The notes: generated from the sequence alone by a model not told the origin. A stretch of 64,000 bases of DNA from Povalibacter uvarum (GCF_014202975.1 NZ_JACHHZ010000003.1:868001-932000), one strand, 5' to 3'; shown: positions 42,767 to 52,274, numbered from the stretch's first letter. Numbers and translations are program-made.

Positions 42767-43524
42767 GCGCTTCACGCACCATCCTGCGCTGGGTCGCCGG
42801 CGCGCTCGCGTTGGCCTTGCCGCTCGTTTCGATAGCTGCCGCGCCAGGCGGTCTCGAAGCCGTCACGGTCACGACGAATCCCAATGGCGGCCAGACGTAC
42901 TCGCTGACGCTGCAGATCCTGATCCTGATGACGGCAGCCACGATGCTGCCGGCGATCGTCCTCATGATGACGTCGTTCACGCGCATCGTCATCGTGCTCG
43001 GCATCCTGCGCCAGGCACTGGGTGCCGGTCAGTCGCCGCCGAACCAGGTGATCATAGGCCTCTCGCTGTTCCTGTCGCTGTTCATCATGGGTCCCGTGAT
43101 CGATCGCATCAACACGGAAGCCGTGCAGCCCTACATGGCCGGCACGATCGACGCGACCGTTGCGATCGACCGGGCAAGCGTGCCGCTGAAGCGCTTCATG
43201 CTGGATCAGACCCGCGAGAGCGACATCGCCACCTTCGTCCGCATCTCGGGCGGGCAGGGCTTCGAGAAGCCGGAGGACGTGCCGATGCGCATCCTCATCC
43301 CGGCATTCGCAACGAGCGAGCTCAAGACCGCCTTCCAGATCGGCTTCCTGATCTTCATCCCGTTCGTGATCATCGACCTGGTCGTCGCCAGCGTCCTGAT
43401 GTCGATGGGCATGATGATGCTGTCACCCGTCCTCATCTCCCTGCCATTCAAGCTGATGCTGTTCGTCCTCGTCGACGGTTGGTCGCTCGTGATGGGGACG
43501 TTGGCGGCGAGTTTCTATACATAG
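42763..43524 (+). CDS. fliP: Flagellar export gate protein FliP
   Basis: FliP forms the core pore of the export gate with FliQ and FliR. The 253 residues have a cleavable leader and four transmembrane helices, with the family motifs [35 protein letters not shown] and [21 protein letters not shown], and the C-terminal [35 protein letters not shown]. These are almost invariant among gammaproteobacteria. It overlaps fliO by 4 bp and its stop runs into a repeat arm. Confidence 0.97.
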   Translation: MSASRTILRWVAGALALALPLVSIAAAPGGLEAVTVTTNPNGGQTYSLTLQILILMTAATMLPAIVLMMTSFTRIVIVLGILRQALGAGQSPPNQVIIGLSLFLSLFIMGPVIDRINTEAVQPYMAGTIDATVAIDRASVPLKRFMLDQTRESDIATFVRISGGQGFEKPEDVPMRILIPAFATSELKTAFQIGFLIFIPFVIIDLVVASVLMSMGMMMLSPVLISLPFKLMLFVLVDGWSLVMGTLAASFYT

Positions 43525-43651
43525 AAGTAGATAGCGGATAGCGGATAGTGACTGGTCAGAACGGAGAGCGGAATTGACGCGACCTGAACGCACGATACGG
43601 CAGCGAGCTCTGCATCCGGCTATCCGCCATCCGCTATCCGCCATCGCCTTC
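43524..43651. repeat. Heptamer inverted-repeat element, GCGGATA family (fliP-fliQ)
   Basis: The left arm begins in the last base of the fliP stop: GAAGTAGATA, GCGGATA, GCGGATA, GTGACTGGTCAGAACG. The right arm is CCGGC, TATCCGC, CATCCGC, TATCCGC, CATCGCCTTC, ending 5 bp before fliQ. The loop is about 55 nt. Confidence 0.9.
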
Positions 43652-43656
43652 CTCAT

Positions 43657-43926
43657 ATGACTCCCGAAACCATCATGACCATCGCCCAGCGGGCGCTCGA
43701 GATCACCATGCTGCTCGCGGCGCCGCTGTTGCTGGCCGCGCTGATCATCGGCTTGCTCGTGGGTGTGTTCCAGGCCGCGACGCAGATCAACGAAATGACG
43801 TTGTCGTTCATTCCGAAGCTCATCGGCATGGCGGCGACGCTGGTCATTGCCGGACCGTGGATGCTGAAGGTGATCGTCGGCTACACCCGCGAACTGTTCG
43901 AGTCGATTCCGGGATTGATCGGATGA
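43657..43926 (+). CDS. fliQ: Flagellar export gate protein FliQ
   Basis: FliQ is a small gate component of 89 residues with two transmembrane hairpin helices (ALEITMLLAAPLLLAALIIGLLVGVFQAATQINEMTLSFIPK and MAATLVIAGPWMLKVIVGYTRELF). The QAATQINEMTLSF motif is the family signature. There is no Shine-Dalgarno sequence: the bases before the ATG (CGCCTTCCTCAT) belong to, or adjoin, the right arm of a repeat element. Confidence 0.96.
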   Translation: MTPETIMTIAQRALEITMLLAAPLLLAALIIGLLVGVFQAATQINEMTLSFIPKLIGMAATLVIAGPWMLKVIVGYTRELFESIPGLIG

Positions 43927-43932
43927 ACGGAG

Positions 43933-44065
43933 GAAGTAGATAGCGGATGGCGGATAGGGACCGAATCCAGCAGGCGAGCGATCCGGCTGCCACGATCTCG
44001 ATACACGCCACCTGACGCCAATCCGACTCTGACTATCCGCCATCCGCTATCCGCCCATCTACTTC
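43933..44065. repeat. Heptamer inverted-repeat element, GCGGATA family (fliQ-fliR)
   Basis: The left arm is GAAGTAGATA, GCGGATG, GCGGATA. The right arm is CTCTGAC, TATCCGC, CATCCGC, TATCCGC, CCATCTACTTC. The outer GAAGTAGAT/ATCTACTTC ends pair perfectly. The element occupies almost the whole gap, ending 1 bp before the fliR ATG. Confidence 0.92.
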
Positions 44066-44066
44066 G

Positions 44067-44837
44067 ATGCTCAATCTCTCCTCCGGCCAACTCGAAGCCT
44101 GGTTCGTCCAGTACTTCTTTCCGTTCGTGCGGATCGGAGCGTGCTTCCTGGCTGCGCCGGTGTTTGCGGCGCGGTTCGTGCCCGCTCGCGTGCGGCTGTT
44201 TCTGGCGGGGGCGGTTGCCATCATCGTCGCGCCGCTGATCCCGGTGCCCTCTGTTACGCCGTTCTCGATCGACGGTGTCATCATCACGATCCAGCAGATC
44301 ATCATCGGGCTGTCGATCGCGTTCGTGCTGCAGCTCATCTTCGACGCGCTCGCGATGGGCGGGCAGCTGTTGTCGAACACGATGGGCCTGGGATTTGCGT
44401 TCAACGTCGATCCGTTGCGCGGCGTCGGCACGCCGGTGCTCGGCCAGCTCTACATGATTCTCGTCACGCTGACGTTCCTCGCGCTCAACGGACACCTGCT
44501 GCTGATCGAGTTGCTCGCGCAGGGATTCACGACGATGCCCGTCGGTACGAACGGACTCAGCCCGGAACAGCTCTGGACAGTGGTTTCGTGGGGCTCTCAG
44601 CTCTTCAGCGGCGCCGTCATGGTCGCGCTGCCCGGCATGACGGCGTTGCTCGTCGTCAACCTCGCCTTCGGCGTCATGAGCCGCGCCGCACCGTCGCTGA
44701 ACCTTTTCGCCGTCGGCTTCCCGATCTCGCTGATCTTCGGCCTGATCATCATCTACGTCGGCATGCCGGCGGTGCAGAGCACGTTCATCGGATCGCTGGA
44801 TCTGGCGTTTGAGCTGATCCGGGGGTTGATGAGATGA
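44067..44837 (+). CDS. fliR: Flagellar export gate protein FliR
   Basis: FliR is a gate core subunit with about six hydrophobic helices. The 256 residues include FFPFVRIGACFLAAPVF, VPARVRLFLAGAVAIIVAPLIP and the DALAMGGQLLSNTMGLGFAFNVDP motif, and end near MPAVQSTFIGSLDLAFELI. The ATG stands 1 bp after a perfect inverted-repeat arm (ATCTACTTCG), so no ribosome binding site exists. If the element folds in mRNA, the start codon would lie at the foot of the stem. Confidence 0.96.
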   Translation: MLNLSSGQLEAWFVQYFFPFVRIGACFLAAPVFAARFVPARVRLFLAGAVAIIVAPLIPVPSVTPFSIDGVIITIQQIIIGLSIAFVLQLIFDALAMGGQLLSNTMGLGFAFNVDPLRGVGTPVLGQLYMILVTLTFLALNGHLLLIELLAQGFTTMPVGTNGLSPEQLWTVVSWGSQLFSGAVMVALPGMTALLVVNLAFGVMSRAAPSLNLFAVGFPISLIFGLIIIYVGMPAVQSTFIGSLDLAFELIRGLMR

Positions 44838-44845
44838 GCAAGAGG

Positions 44846-44977
44846 GCAGTGAGCGGCGAGCGACGAGCTGTGAGCCAGAAGCCAGGAGGCTGCGAGCTCG
44901 AACGGATGGCCGGCATGCTTCTTTTTCGCCTCCGCTTCCGTCTCTGGCTCGCGGCTCACAGCTCGCCGCTCATTGCT
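44846..44977. repeat. Heptamer inverted-repeat element, GAGCnnn family (fliR-flhB)
   Basis: The left arm is GCAGT, GAGCGGC, GAGCGAC, GAGCTGT, GAGCCAGAAG. The right arm, read inversely, is GAAGCAAT, GAGCGGC, GAGCTGT, GAGCCGC, GAGCCAGAGA. Both inner boundaries are GAGCCAGA. The loop is about 55 nt. Confidence 0.9.
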
Positions 44978-44995
44978 TCCCAGGATTGATCCGCC

Positions 44996-46114
44996 ATGGC
45001 TGAAGAAAACGAAGACGGCCAAGAAAAAACAGAGAGTGCAACTCCCAAGCGCCTGGAGGAGGCGCGCCGCAAAGGGCAAATTCCTCGTTCTCGCGATCTG
45101 AGCGCTGCCGCGGTGCTGATGACCGGCGGCGTGGCGCTGTCCGCCATGGGCGGGCAGATCGGCGGAGATCTCTATGCGCTGATGCGGCAGGGCCTGACGC
45201 TCACGAGAGAGCAGGCGATGGACCCGGAGCAGATCGTTCCGATGCTCGCGAGTGCAGGACTGGATGGGCTGATGGCCTGCGTGCCCGTGCTCGGCTTGTT
45301 GTTGCTTGCGGCAATCCTTGCACCGCTGGCACTGGGCGGCTGGAGCTTCAGCACCGAGTCGATCATGCCGCAGTTCAACCGCCTGAACCCGCTGTCCGGC
45401 ATCAAGCGCATATTCGCAATGCGCAGCATCGTCGAGCTCATGAAGGCGCTCGCGAAGTTCGGCGTGGTCGCCGTCATCGCTGCGATGGTTCTCTGGAAGG
45501 ACGCGTCGGCGCTGCTGGCCCTGGGCCGTGAACCGACCGCGCAAGCCATCATGCATGCCGTCAGTCTCGCGGGCAGCGCGCTGATCCTGATTTCCGCGGG
45601 AATGCTGGTCATTGCCGGCGTCGACGTGCCGTACCAGCTCTGGCAGTACGCGAAGCAGCTGAAAATGACACGCGAGGAAGTCCGCCAGGAAATGAAGGAA
45701 AGCGAAGGCTCGCCGGAAGTGAAGGGCCGCATCCGCCAGATCCAGCAGCAGATGGCCCGCCAGCGCATGATGCAGGACGTGCCGAACGCCGACGTGATCG
45801 TCACGAACCCGACCCATTTCGCCGTGGCGCTGAAATACGACGAAAAGCGCATGCGTGCCCCGATCGTCGTCGCCAAGGGCGTCGACCTCGTCGCCGCCCG
45901 TATCCGCGAAATCGCCACCGAACACTCGGTCCCGATCTTCGAAGCCCCGCCGCTCGCCCGCGTTCTGTACAAGAACGTCGACATTGGCGGCGAAGTCCCG
46001 TCGACGGTGTACGTCGCGGTGGCGCAGGTGTTGAGTTACATCTTCCAGCTGCGGACGGCGAAGCGCGCTGGGACCCGCCCGCCACCGCCACCTGTGGTGG
46101 ATGTGGAGGAGTAG
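44996..46114 (+). CDS. flhB: Flagellar export switch protein FlhB
   Basis: FlhB switches export specificity after autocleavage. The 372 residues have four transmembrane helices and a cytoplasmic domain with the cleavage motif NPTH (in ADVIVTNPTHFAVALKYDE, about 264-282). The conserved tail is GEVPSTVYVAVAQVLSYIFQLR. The N-terminal EDGQEKTESATPKRLEEARRKGQIPRSRDL is also typical. It pairs with FliK for hook-length control. A second, truncated FlhB-like gene lies at 60903-61184. Confidence 0.97.
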   Translation: MAEENEDGQEKTESATPKRLEEARRKGQIPRSRDLSAAAVLMTGGVALSAMGGQIGGDLYALMRQGLTLTREQAMDPEQIVPMLASAGLDGLMACVPVLGLLLLAAILAPLALGGWSFSTESIMPQFNRLNPLSGIKRIFAMRSIVELMKALAKFGVVAVIAAMVLWKDASALLALGREPTAQAIMHAVSLAGSALILISAGMLVIAGVDVPYQLWQYAKQLKMTREEVRQEMKESEGSPEVKGRIRQIQQQMARQRMMQDVPNADVIVTNPTHFAVALKYDEKRMRAPIVVAKGVDLVAARIREIATEHSVPIFEAPPLARVLYKNVDIGGEVPSTVYVAVAQVLSYIFQLRTAKRAGTRPPPPPVVDVEE

Positions 46115-46173
46115 GGGAACTGGCTAGCGGCTAGCCAGAATACCGAGTCGGAACCTCCGGTCCGGCTCTGCTT

Positions 46174-46246
46174 GTGGGTCCGGCTTTAGCCGGACGTCAG
46201 CGAAGCATCGCCTGCGGCGATTACGTCCGGCTGAAGCCGGACCCAC
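46174..46246. repeat. Three-hairpin palindrome (GTGGGTCCGGCT type)
   Basis: GTGGGT and ACCCAC close the element. Inside are CCGGCT/AGCCGG hairpins on both sides and an ATCGCC/GGCGAT hairpin in the middle. A second copy is at 62507-62602 and a fragment at 40038-40059. Confidence 0.85.
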
Positions 46247-46252
46247 AACACC

Positions 46253-46310
46253 TCATCCCCGCGAAAGCGGGGATCCATCCGGAATGGATTCCCGCGTCCG
46301 CGGGAATGAC
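46253..46310. repeat. REP-like double palindrome (ATTCCCGCG type), copy 4
   Basis: The first unit is ATCCCCGCG...CGGGGAT and the second ATTCCCGCG...CGCGGGAAT. Each stem carries its own matching base changes. Confidence 0.85.
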
Positions 46311-46427
46311 AGAGACGGGGGGGCTTGCCCCTTGTGACGGCGTTTTCTGGCCCGCTGGCCAGCGAGCCAGTCCGCCAGTGGCCTCCTTCTCAAACTGTGA
46401 AGGATTCCCGCCCCGTCAAAACCTCCG

Positions 46428-46443
46428 TGGCTTGGCGTTTGCA
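46428..46443 (+). promoter_or_regulatory. Sigma-54 promoter of the flhA-flhF-flhG-fliA unit
   Basis: TGGCTTGGCGTTTGCA has GG and GC 10 nt apart and an intact TTGCA. Predicted start near 46455, about 157 bp before flhA. Confidence 0.8.
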
Positions 46444-46511
46444 GATATCCCCTCGAGCGTCAGAGCAATGGCGCGACGGGAAATCGACACAGTGAAGACG
46501 GCAACGACAAA

Positions 46512-46592
46512 GCGACTGGCAACTGGCTCCTGGCGACTGGCCAGAGAGACGACTGCGTCACATTTCGTTCCGGCCAGCCGCCAGTAGCCAGT
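46512..46592. repeat. Heptamer inverted-repeat element, nCTGGCn family (upstream of flhA)
   Basis: The left arm is GACTGGC, AACTGGC, TCCTGGC, GACTGGC, CAGAGAG. The right arm is CCGGCCAG, CCGCCAG, TAGCCAG, TCGCCAT. The loop is about 28 nt. It would lie in the flhA leader, ending 19 bp before the start codon. Confidence 0.82.
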
Positions 46593-46611
46593 CGCCATCA
46601 GCCTCATCCCC

Positions 46612-48696
46612 ATGTCCGCCACCGCCCCCGCACTGAACTTCGGCTCTCTGATCCGCTCCGGCATCGGCGTGCCGGTCGGCGTGCTTGCCGTTCTCGCGAT
46701 GGTGGTGCTGCCGTTGCCGCCGATCGCGCTGGACGTGCTCTTCACGTTCAACATCGCGCTGTCGCTCGTGATCGTGATGGCGGTCTTCTACGTCGCACGT
46801 CCGCTCGAGTTCGGCGTGTTTCCGACCGTGCTGCTGCTCGCGACGTTGCTGCGACTCGCGCTCAACGTTGCATCGACTCGCGTCGTTCTCCTGCACGGCC
46901 ACACCGGTTCGCATGCGGCGGGCAAGGTCATCGAATCGTTCGGCGAGTTCGTCATCGGCGGCAACTACGCGGTCGGCGTGATCGTGTTCGCCATCCTGAC
47001 CATCATCAACTTCGTCGTCGTGACGAAGGGCGCCGGTCGTATCTCCGAAGTCAGCGCGCGATTCACCCTCGATGCGATGCCCGGCAAGCAGATGGCGATC
47101 GACGCCGACCTCAACGCCGGTCTCATCAACCAGGAAGAAGCCCGGACTCGTCGTGGCGAGGTTCGCGCCGAAGCCGACTTCTACGGCTCGATGGACGGTG
47201 CCAGCAAGTTCGTCCGCGGCGACGCGACGGCGGGCATCCTGGTCCTGGTCATCAATATCCTCGGCGGCGTCGCCATCGGCATGATGGCGCATGACATGGG
47301 ATTCAAGGACGCAGCGCGCGTCTACACGCTACTGACGATTGGCGACGGCCTCGTTGCACAGATTCCTGCGTTGCTGCTCTCGACCGCTGTGGCCATCATC
47401 GTAACCCGCATGTCCGGCGCGCAGGACATGGGCGGCGAACTGCAACGACAGTTGCTCGGTCATCCGCGCGCACTTGCGGTTGCTGCAGGGCTCATGGGCG
47501 TGATGGGCCTGATTCCCGGCATGCCGAACGTGCCGTTCCTGTTGATGGCCGCACTCTGCGGACTTGGCGCGTGGACGCTTCACAAGCGCTCGCAGGCTGC
47601 TGCCACGAAGCCGGTCGAGGTTGCGCCGGCGCCGGCGGCACCTGTTGCAGAAGCGCGCGAACTCACCTGGGACGATGTCCAGCCAGTCGACATCATCGGT
47701 CTCGAAGTCGGCTATCGGCTCGTGCCGCTCGTCGACAAGTCGCAGGGCGGCGATCTGCTCGCTCGTATCAAAGGGGTGCGCCGCAAGCTGACGCAGGATC
47801 TCGGGTTCCTCGTTCAGGCCGTGCACATCCGCGACAACCTCGACCTGTCGCCCAACGCTTATCGGATCAATCTCGCCGGCGTGCCGGTGGGCGAGGGCGT
47901 GATCTATCCGGAGCGCGAGCTCGCGATCAACCCGGGTAAGGTGTTTGGCCAGCTGAACGGCATCGCGACGCGGGATCCGGCCTTCGGCATGGAGGCCGTG
48001 TGGATCGAGCCGGGTCTGCGCGATCAGGCACAGACGCTCGGTTACACAGTCGTCGACGCGAGCACCGTGATCGCGACGCACCTGAGCCATGTGATCCAGA
48101 CACACGCTCACGAACTGCTCGGCCACGAAGAAGTCCAGCAGCTGCTCAACACGCTGGCGAAGGGCACGCCGAAGCTCGTCGAGGACCTCACGCCGCGCCT
48201 CATGCCGCTCGGCACGATCGTCCGCGTCCTGCAGGGCCTGCTCGGCGAGCGCGTGCCGATCCGCAACATGCGCACGATTGTCGAAACGCTCGCGGAGCAC
48301 GCGAACCGCACGCAGGATCCGATGCAGCTCCAGGCGCTCGTCCGCGTCGCGCTCGGCCGCCAGATCGTTCAGGACATCGCAGGGATGTCCACCGAGCTGC
48401 CGGTCATCACGCTGGAACCCGATCTCGAACAACTTCTGAGCAATTCGCTCGGCGGCGCAAACGCCGCGACGCCTGGCCTCGAGCCCGGCCTCGCCGAACG
48501 CATGCAGCGCCGTCTCGCCGAAGCCGCGCAGCGCCAGGAAATGACAGGCGAGCCGGCCGTGCTGCTCGTGCCGCCGCAATTGCGCCAGACCCTCGCTCGC
48601 TTCATCCGCTCGATCGTGCCGAACATGCACGTCCTTGCGTGGAACGAGATTCCGGACAACCGGAAGGTGAGGTTGGTGACGGCGGTGGGGCGCTGA
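46612..48696 (+). CDS. flhA: Flagellar export gate protein FlhA
   Basis: FlhA is the large export gate subunit and proton channel. The 694 residues have eight transmembrane helices in the first 330. The signature FHIPEP-type loop reads GRISEVSARFTLDAMPGKQMAIDADLNAG with GEVRAEADFYGSMDGASKFVRGDATAG. A linker and the cytoplasmic ring domain (VHIRDNLDLSPNAYRINLAGVPVGEG, then LTPRLMPLGTIVRVLQGLLGERVPIRNMRTIVE) follow. No Shine-Dalgarno sequence is visible (CAGCCTCATCCCC before the ATG). Confidence 0.97.
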   Translation: MSATAPALNFGSLIRSGIGVPVGVLAVLAMVVLPLPPIALDVLFTFNIALSLVIVMAVFYVARPLEFGVFPTVLLLATLLRLALNVASTRVVLLHGHTGSHAAGKVIESFGEFVIGGNYAVGVIVFAILTIINFVVVTKGAGRISEVSARFTLDAMPGKQMAIDADLNAGLINQEEARTRRGEVRAEADFYGSMDGASKFVRGDATAGILVLVINILGGVAIGMMAHDMGFKDAARVYTLLTIGDGLVAQIPALLLSTAVAIIVTRMSGAQDMGGELQRQLLGHPRALAVAAGLMGVMGLIPGMPNVPFLLMAALCGLGAWTLHKRSQAAATKPVEVAPAPAAPVAEARELTWDDVQPVDIIGLEVGYRLVPLVDKSQGGDLLARIKGVRRKLTQDLGFLVQAVHIRDNLDLSPNAYRINLAGVPVGEGVIYPERELAINPGKVFGQLNGIATRDPAFGMEAVWIEPGLRDQAQTLGYTVVDASTVIATHLSHVIQTHAHELLGHEEVQQLLNTLAKGTPKLVEDLTPRLMPLGTIVRVLQGLLGERVPIRNMRTIVETLAEHANRTQDPMQLQALVRVALGRQIVQDIAGMSTELPVITLEPDLEQLLSNSLGGANAATPGLEPGLAERMQRRLAEAAQRQEMTGEPAVLLVPPQLRQTLARFIRSIVPNMHVLAWNEIPDNRKVRLVTAVGR

Positions 48697-48713
48697 TGCG
48701 CGGAGCGCATCAA

Positions 48714-48844
48714 GCGAGCTGTGAGCGATGAGCCAGAGAGATTCAGTGATGTGCAGGTTGGAAATGATGACGAACACAAGTGTCAATGAGGGACCGGCGG
48801 GCTTCTGGCTCGTCGCTCATCGCTCGTCGCTCGTCGCCCATCGC
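48714..48844. repeat. Heptamer inverted-repeat element, GAGCnnn family (flhA-flhF)
   Basis: The left arm is GCGAGCTGT, GAGCGAT, GAGCCAGAGAG. The right arm, read inversely, is GCGAT, GGGCGAC, GAGCGAC, GAGCGAT, GAGCGAC, GAGCCAGAAGCC. The arms are unequal in length (two against four units). The loop is about 65 nt. Confidence 0.88.
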
Positions 48845-48855
48845 GGAGCGAGCCT

Positions 48856-50172
48856 ATGAAGATGAAACACTACCGCGCCCCCGACATGCGCCAGGCATTG
48901 CGGTTGATCCGCGATGCGCAGGGGCCGGATGCGGTCATTCTGTCGAGCAAGCGCATCGACGGCGGCGTCGAGGTTGTCGCGGCTGTGGACTATGACGGTG
49001 ATGCGCCGACGGAAGGCGTCGATACCTACGGTCAGATGCCTGCGTACGATCAGCGCGAAGAGTCGTATCACTCGCGTGCGCAGCAGGTGGCTGCGGCACT
49101 TGCAGTGCGCACTCAGAGTGAGCGGCAGGTTGCGCCGGTTGCTGAGCGTGCCGCGCCCGCGAAGGTTGCGCCTCCGAAATCTGCTCCGGCCAAAGCACCG
49201 TCGCGCTTCTCCAGCCCGGCGTTCGATGATCTCGAGGCAGTCGAACCGGCGACGATGAGCGAAGAGCTGCGTACGTTGCGGCAGATGCTCGAGACGCAGT
49301 TTGCGACGCTTGCCTGGAATGACTTGTCGCGTCGCTCGCCGCTGCAGATCACGTTGCTCAAGCAGCTCACTGTGCTCGGCCTCGCTGCCGATCTTGCGAG
49401 CGAACTCGTCGCGCAGTTGCCTTCGAAGCTCGAACCGTCCGAAGCGCAGCGTCTGATGCTCGCGCAGCTCGCACGTCGCATAGCGGTGACGGAAGAGCGG
49501 TGGATCGATCACGGCGGCATCGTCGCGATGGTGGGCCCGACGGGCGTCGGCAAGACGACGTTGATCGCAAAGCTCGCTGCACGCTGGGTGATGCGCCATG
49601 GTCCGCGTGGACTCGCGCTGATCTCGGCGGATTCGGTGCGTATCGGCGCGCAGGAACAGATTCATACACTCGGCCGCCTGCTCGGCGCGCCGGCGTACGG
49701 CATCGAGGGTGTGCATGAGCTGCCCGAGTTGCTCGATCACCTTTCGGATCGTCGCCTGATCCTGATCGACACGGCGGGGCTCAGCCAGCGGGATGCCCGC
49801 CTGGCCTCCGAACTGGCCGCGCTCTCGAACGCGCATCCGAAAATCGAAACGACACTCGTGCTTTCGGCAGCGGCGCAAGCCGGTGCGATCGAGGAGGCCG
49901 TCGAGCGCTTCGCGGCAGCACAACCCGTGAGCTGCGTACTGACGAAGATCGACGAAGCGACGAGCCTCGGCGGCGCGATCTCGACGCTCATTCGCAGCCG
50001 CCTGCCGGTTGCGTATCTCAGCGACGGCCAGCGCGTACCGGAAGATCTCTCAGTCGCACGTGCTCACCAGGTCGTGGCCAGAGCGGTGCAGCTGTCGAAG
50101 AAGTCGGGCGCGACAGCGGACGAAGATTTGCTGCAGCGGCGCTTTGGCGCCGTGGCGCATGTGATGGCGTGA
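48856..50172 (+). CDS. flhF: Flagellar placement GTPase FlhF
   Basis: FlhF is an SRP-type GTPase that sets polar flagellar position. The 438 residues comprise a variable N-terminal B domain (KMKHYRAPDMRQALRLIRDAQGPDAVILSSKR), an N domain, and the G domain with P-loop MVGPTGVGKTTLIAKLA near 220-236, DSVRIGAQEQ near 256, and VLTKIDEATSLGGAIS near 357-372. GGAG stands 7 nt before the ATG. With FlhG next, polar flagellation is likely. Confidence 0.96.
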   Translation: MKMKHYRAPDMRQALRLIRDAQGPDAVILSSKRIDGGVEVVAAVDYDGDAPTEGVDTYGQMPAYDQREESYHSRAQQVAAALAVRTQSERQVAPVAERAAPAKVAPPKSAPAKAPSRFSSPAFDDLEAVEPATMSEELRTLRQMLETQFATLAWNDLSRRSPLQITLLKQLTVLGLAADLASELVAQLPSKLEPSEAQRLMLAQLARRIAVTEERWIDHGGIVAMVGPTGVGKTTLIAKLAARWVMRHGPRGLALISADSVRIGAQEQIHTLGRLLGAPAYGIEGVHELPELLDHLSDRRLILIDTAGLSQRDARLASELAALSNAHPKIETTLVLSAAAQAGAIEEAVERFAAAQPVSCVLTKIDEATSLGGAISTLIRSRLPVAYLSDGQRVPEDLSVARAHQVVARAVQLSKKSGATADEDLLQRRFGAVAHVMA

Positions 50173-51074
50173 TGGGTTTGGTTACTAACAAGGTTCAATC
50201 GATGGAATCAATGCAACAAGCCGGTCTGAGACGGGCGACGAACCCCGGACCCGTCCAGGTCATCGCCGTGACGGGCGGCAAGGGCGGCGTCGGCAAGACG
50301 AGCGTCGCCGTCAATCTCGCGACGGCGCTGGCGACGACGGGGCGGCGCGTGATGCTGCTCGACGGCGATCTCGGCCTCGCGAACGTCGACGTGTTCCTCG
50401 GCTTGTCGCCGCGGCACACGATGGCACACGTGCTGTCTGGTGAGCGGGCGCTCGAGGAAATCATTCTCGAGTCGCCGCACGGGGTGCAGGTGGTTCCGGG
50501 TGCCTCCGGCGTAGCCGACATGGCGAATCTGTCCGCTGCGGGACATCTGAATTTGATCCAGGCGTTCAGTACGCTGAACTCGCGTGTCGATACCCTGATC
50601 GTCGACACAGCGGCTGGTATCTCCCACAGCGTCGTGCAGTTCGCGCAGGCAGCGCAGCACGTGTTGCTGGTCGTGTGCGATGAACCTGCCTCGATGACCG
50701 ACGCCTATGCGCTGGTCAAAGTCCTGAGCCGCAACCACGATGTGACGCGGTTCCGGGTCGTCGCCAACATGGCGCGGGCGCCGGGCGAGGGCGAAGCCCT
50801 GTTCGAAAAGCTGCAGCGCGTCACATCCAAGTTCCTGGACGTGACGCTCGAGTATGTTGGGGAAATCCCTGAAGACCCGTACTTGCGGCGCGCAATCCGT
50901 GAACAGCGTCCCGTCGTTGGCGCATTTCCGTCAAGTCCGTCCACCCGCGCATTCAAGAAACTCGCGCTCAAGGCCGATAAGTGGCCTGTACCGGACGGCC
51001 CTCGGGGGAATCTCGAATTCTTCGTTGAGCGTCTGGTGCGACGGCCGCAAGCGCGGCTGGAGGTGGTCCGATGA
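50172..51074 (+). CDS. flhG: Flagellar number regulator FlhG (FleN)
   Basis: This is a MinD-like ATPase that limits flagellar number and antagonises FleQ. The 300 residues have a deviant Walker A GGKGGVGKTS near 35-44, a MLLDGDLGLANVDVFLGL motif, and TLIVDTAAGI as Walker B-like region. An N-terminal segment with QAGLRRATNP is similar to the DQAxGLR activation helix. The ATG overlaps the flhF stop (TGATG), and the stop overlaps the fliA start, giving tight coupling. Confidence 0.95.
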   Translation: MGLVTNKVQSMESMQQAGLRRATNPGPVQVIAVTGGKGGVGKTSVAVNLATALATTGRRVMLLDGDLGLANVDVFLGLSPRHTMAHVLSGERALEEIILESPHGVQVVPGASGVADMANLSAAGHLNLIQAFSTLNSRVDTLIVDTAAGISHSVVQFAQAAQHVLLVVCDEPASMTDAYALVKVLSRNHDVTRFRVVANMARAPGEGEALFEKLQRVTSKFLDVTLEYVGEIPEDPYLRRAIREQRPVVGAFPSSPSTRAFKKLALKADKWPVPDGPRGNLEFFVERLVRRPQARLEVVR

Positions 51075-51808
51075 GTGGCGTTGCGGCATACAAGGCTGGC
51101 AAGCCCAGTCGGGAAACCGATGCGATGGTCATGCGCCACGCGGAGCTGGTGAAGCGCATTGCGTATCACCTCGCGGGTCGCCTGCCGGCATCGGTGGAAG
51201 TTTCGGATCTGATCCAGGCCGGCATGCTCGGCCTGCTGGAAGCGGCGGCGAACTACACGGCCGATCGCGGTGCGAGCTTCGAAACGTATGCGGGCATCCG
51301 CATCCGGGGAGCGATGCTCGACGCGTTGCGCAAGCTCGATTGGGCACCGCGCTCCGTGCATCGCAAAGCGCGCGCGGCTGCGGCGGCGATGCGGGAGATC
51401 GAAGCGGAGTTCGGGCGCGAAGCGAGAGATGTCGAAGTCGCTGAACGCATGGGCGTGGAGCTCGATGAGTACCACCGCATCACGCAGGACGCGGCGAGTT
51501 GCCGGGTCGCCAGCCTCGATGAAACGAGCGGCGATGAGGATTCGCTGATCGGTCGCGTCGAAGACGAGGGCGCCGATCCGTTCCTCGACGCGACGGAAGA
51601 GGGTTTCCGCGCGGCGCTGGTGGGAGCGATCAAGGAACTGCCGGAGCGCGAACGGTTGGTGATGTCGTTGTACTACGACGACGAGCTGAACCTGAAGGAA
51701 ATCGGCGCGGTGCTGAAGGTTACGGAATCGCGCGTGTGCCAGCTGCACGGCCAGGCGCTGGTTCGATTGAAGGCGCGGCTCGCCCACTGGCGCGATCGCG
51801 CGGGTTGA
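51071..51808 (+). CDS. fliA: Flagellar sigma factor FliA (sigma-28)
   Basis: FliA transcribes late flagellar and chemotaxis genes and is held by FlgM (12458). The 245 residues contain region 2 ([75 protein letters not shown], about 18-94), region 3, and region 4 with the HTH ([30 protein letters not shown]). It would recognise the five sigma-28 sites found in this window. It overlaps flhG by 4 bp. Confidence 0.97.
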   Translation: MSGVAAYKAGKPSRETDAMVMRHAELVKRIAYHLAGRLPASVEVSDLIQAGMLGLLEAAANYTADRGASFETYAGIRIRGAMLDALRKLDWAPRSVHRKARAAAAAMREIEAEFGREARDVEVAERMGVELDEYHRITQDAASCRVASLDETSGDEDSLIGRVEDEGADPFLDATEEGFRAALVGAIKELPERERLVMSLYYDDELNLKEIGAVLKVTESRVCQLHGQALVRLKARLAHWRDRAG

Positions 51809-51881
51809 TGCTCGGGGAAGAAGCGGTTCTTCCTCTCATCGAAAGGCTTGGGAAAGACTTGGGATCATTGGAGATCGGGAC

Positions 51882-52268
51882 GTGAGCAAAGACATGAAGT
51901 TTCTGGTGGTCGACGACTTCTCGACCATGCGCCGAATCATCAAGAACCTCCTGATCGATCTCGGCTACCAGAACGTGACCGAGGCCGACGACGGCCAGAC
52001 CGCGCTGCCGATGCTGCAGGCGGGCAGCTTCGACTTCCTCATCACGGACTGGAACATGCCTGGCATGCCGGGCCTCGATCTGCTGAAAGCGGTTCGCGCT
52101 GACGCGAAGCTCGCCAAGATGCCGGTGCTCATGCTGACCGCGGAAGCGAAGCGCGAGCAGATCATCGAAGCAGCGCAGGCCGGCGTGAACGGCTACGTGA
52201 TCAAACCCTTCACGGCGGTCACGCTGAAGGAAAAGATCGACAAGATTCTCGAGGCGCGGGCGGCCTGA
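51882..52268 (+). CDS. cheY: Chemotaxis response regulator CheY
   Basis: CheY carries the phosphate signal from CheA to FliM. The 128 residues have all active-site positions: Asp11 and Asp12 (VVDDFS), phosphoacceptor Asp56 (ITDWNMPG), Thr86 (LTAEA) and Lys108 (IKPF), each one lower than in E. coli CheY. The GTG start is preceded by GGAGA. An ATG four codons further in is an alternative. It is followed by cheZ; the kinase gene cheA lies 11 kb downstream at 63215. Confidence 0.97.
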   Translation: MSKDMKFLVVDDFSTMRRIIKNLLIDLGYQNVTEADDGQTALPMLQAGSFDFLITDWNMPGMPGLDLLKAVRADAKLAKMPVLMLTAEAKREQIIEAAQAGVNGYVIKPFTAVTLKEKIDKILEARAA

Positions 52269-52274
52269 GGCCGC

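Larger units (their letters stand above)
46120..46383. repeat. Octamer-family arms flanking two other repeats (flhB-flhA)
   Basis: The left arm at 46120-46140 is CTGGCTAGCGGCTAGCCAGA. The right arm at 46343-46383 begins TTTTCTGG and continues with CCCGCTGG, CCAGCGAG, CCAGTCCG-type units, much degenerated. Between them lie the palindromes at 46174-46246 and 46253-46310, as if other repeats had inserted into the loop. Confidence 0.65.
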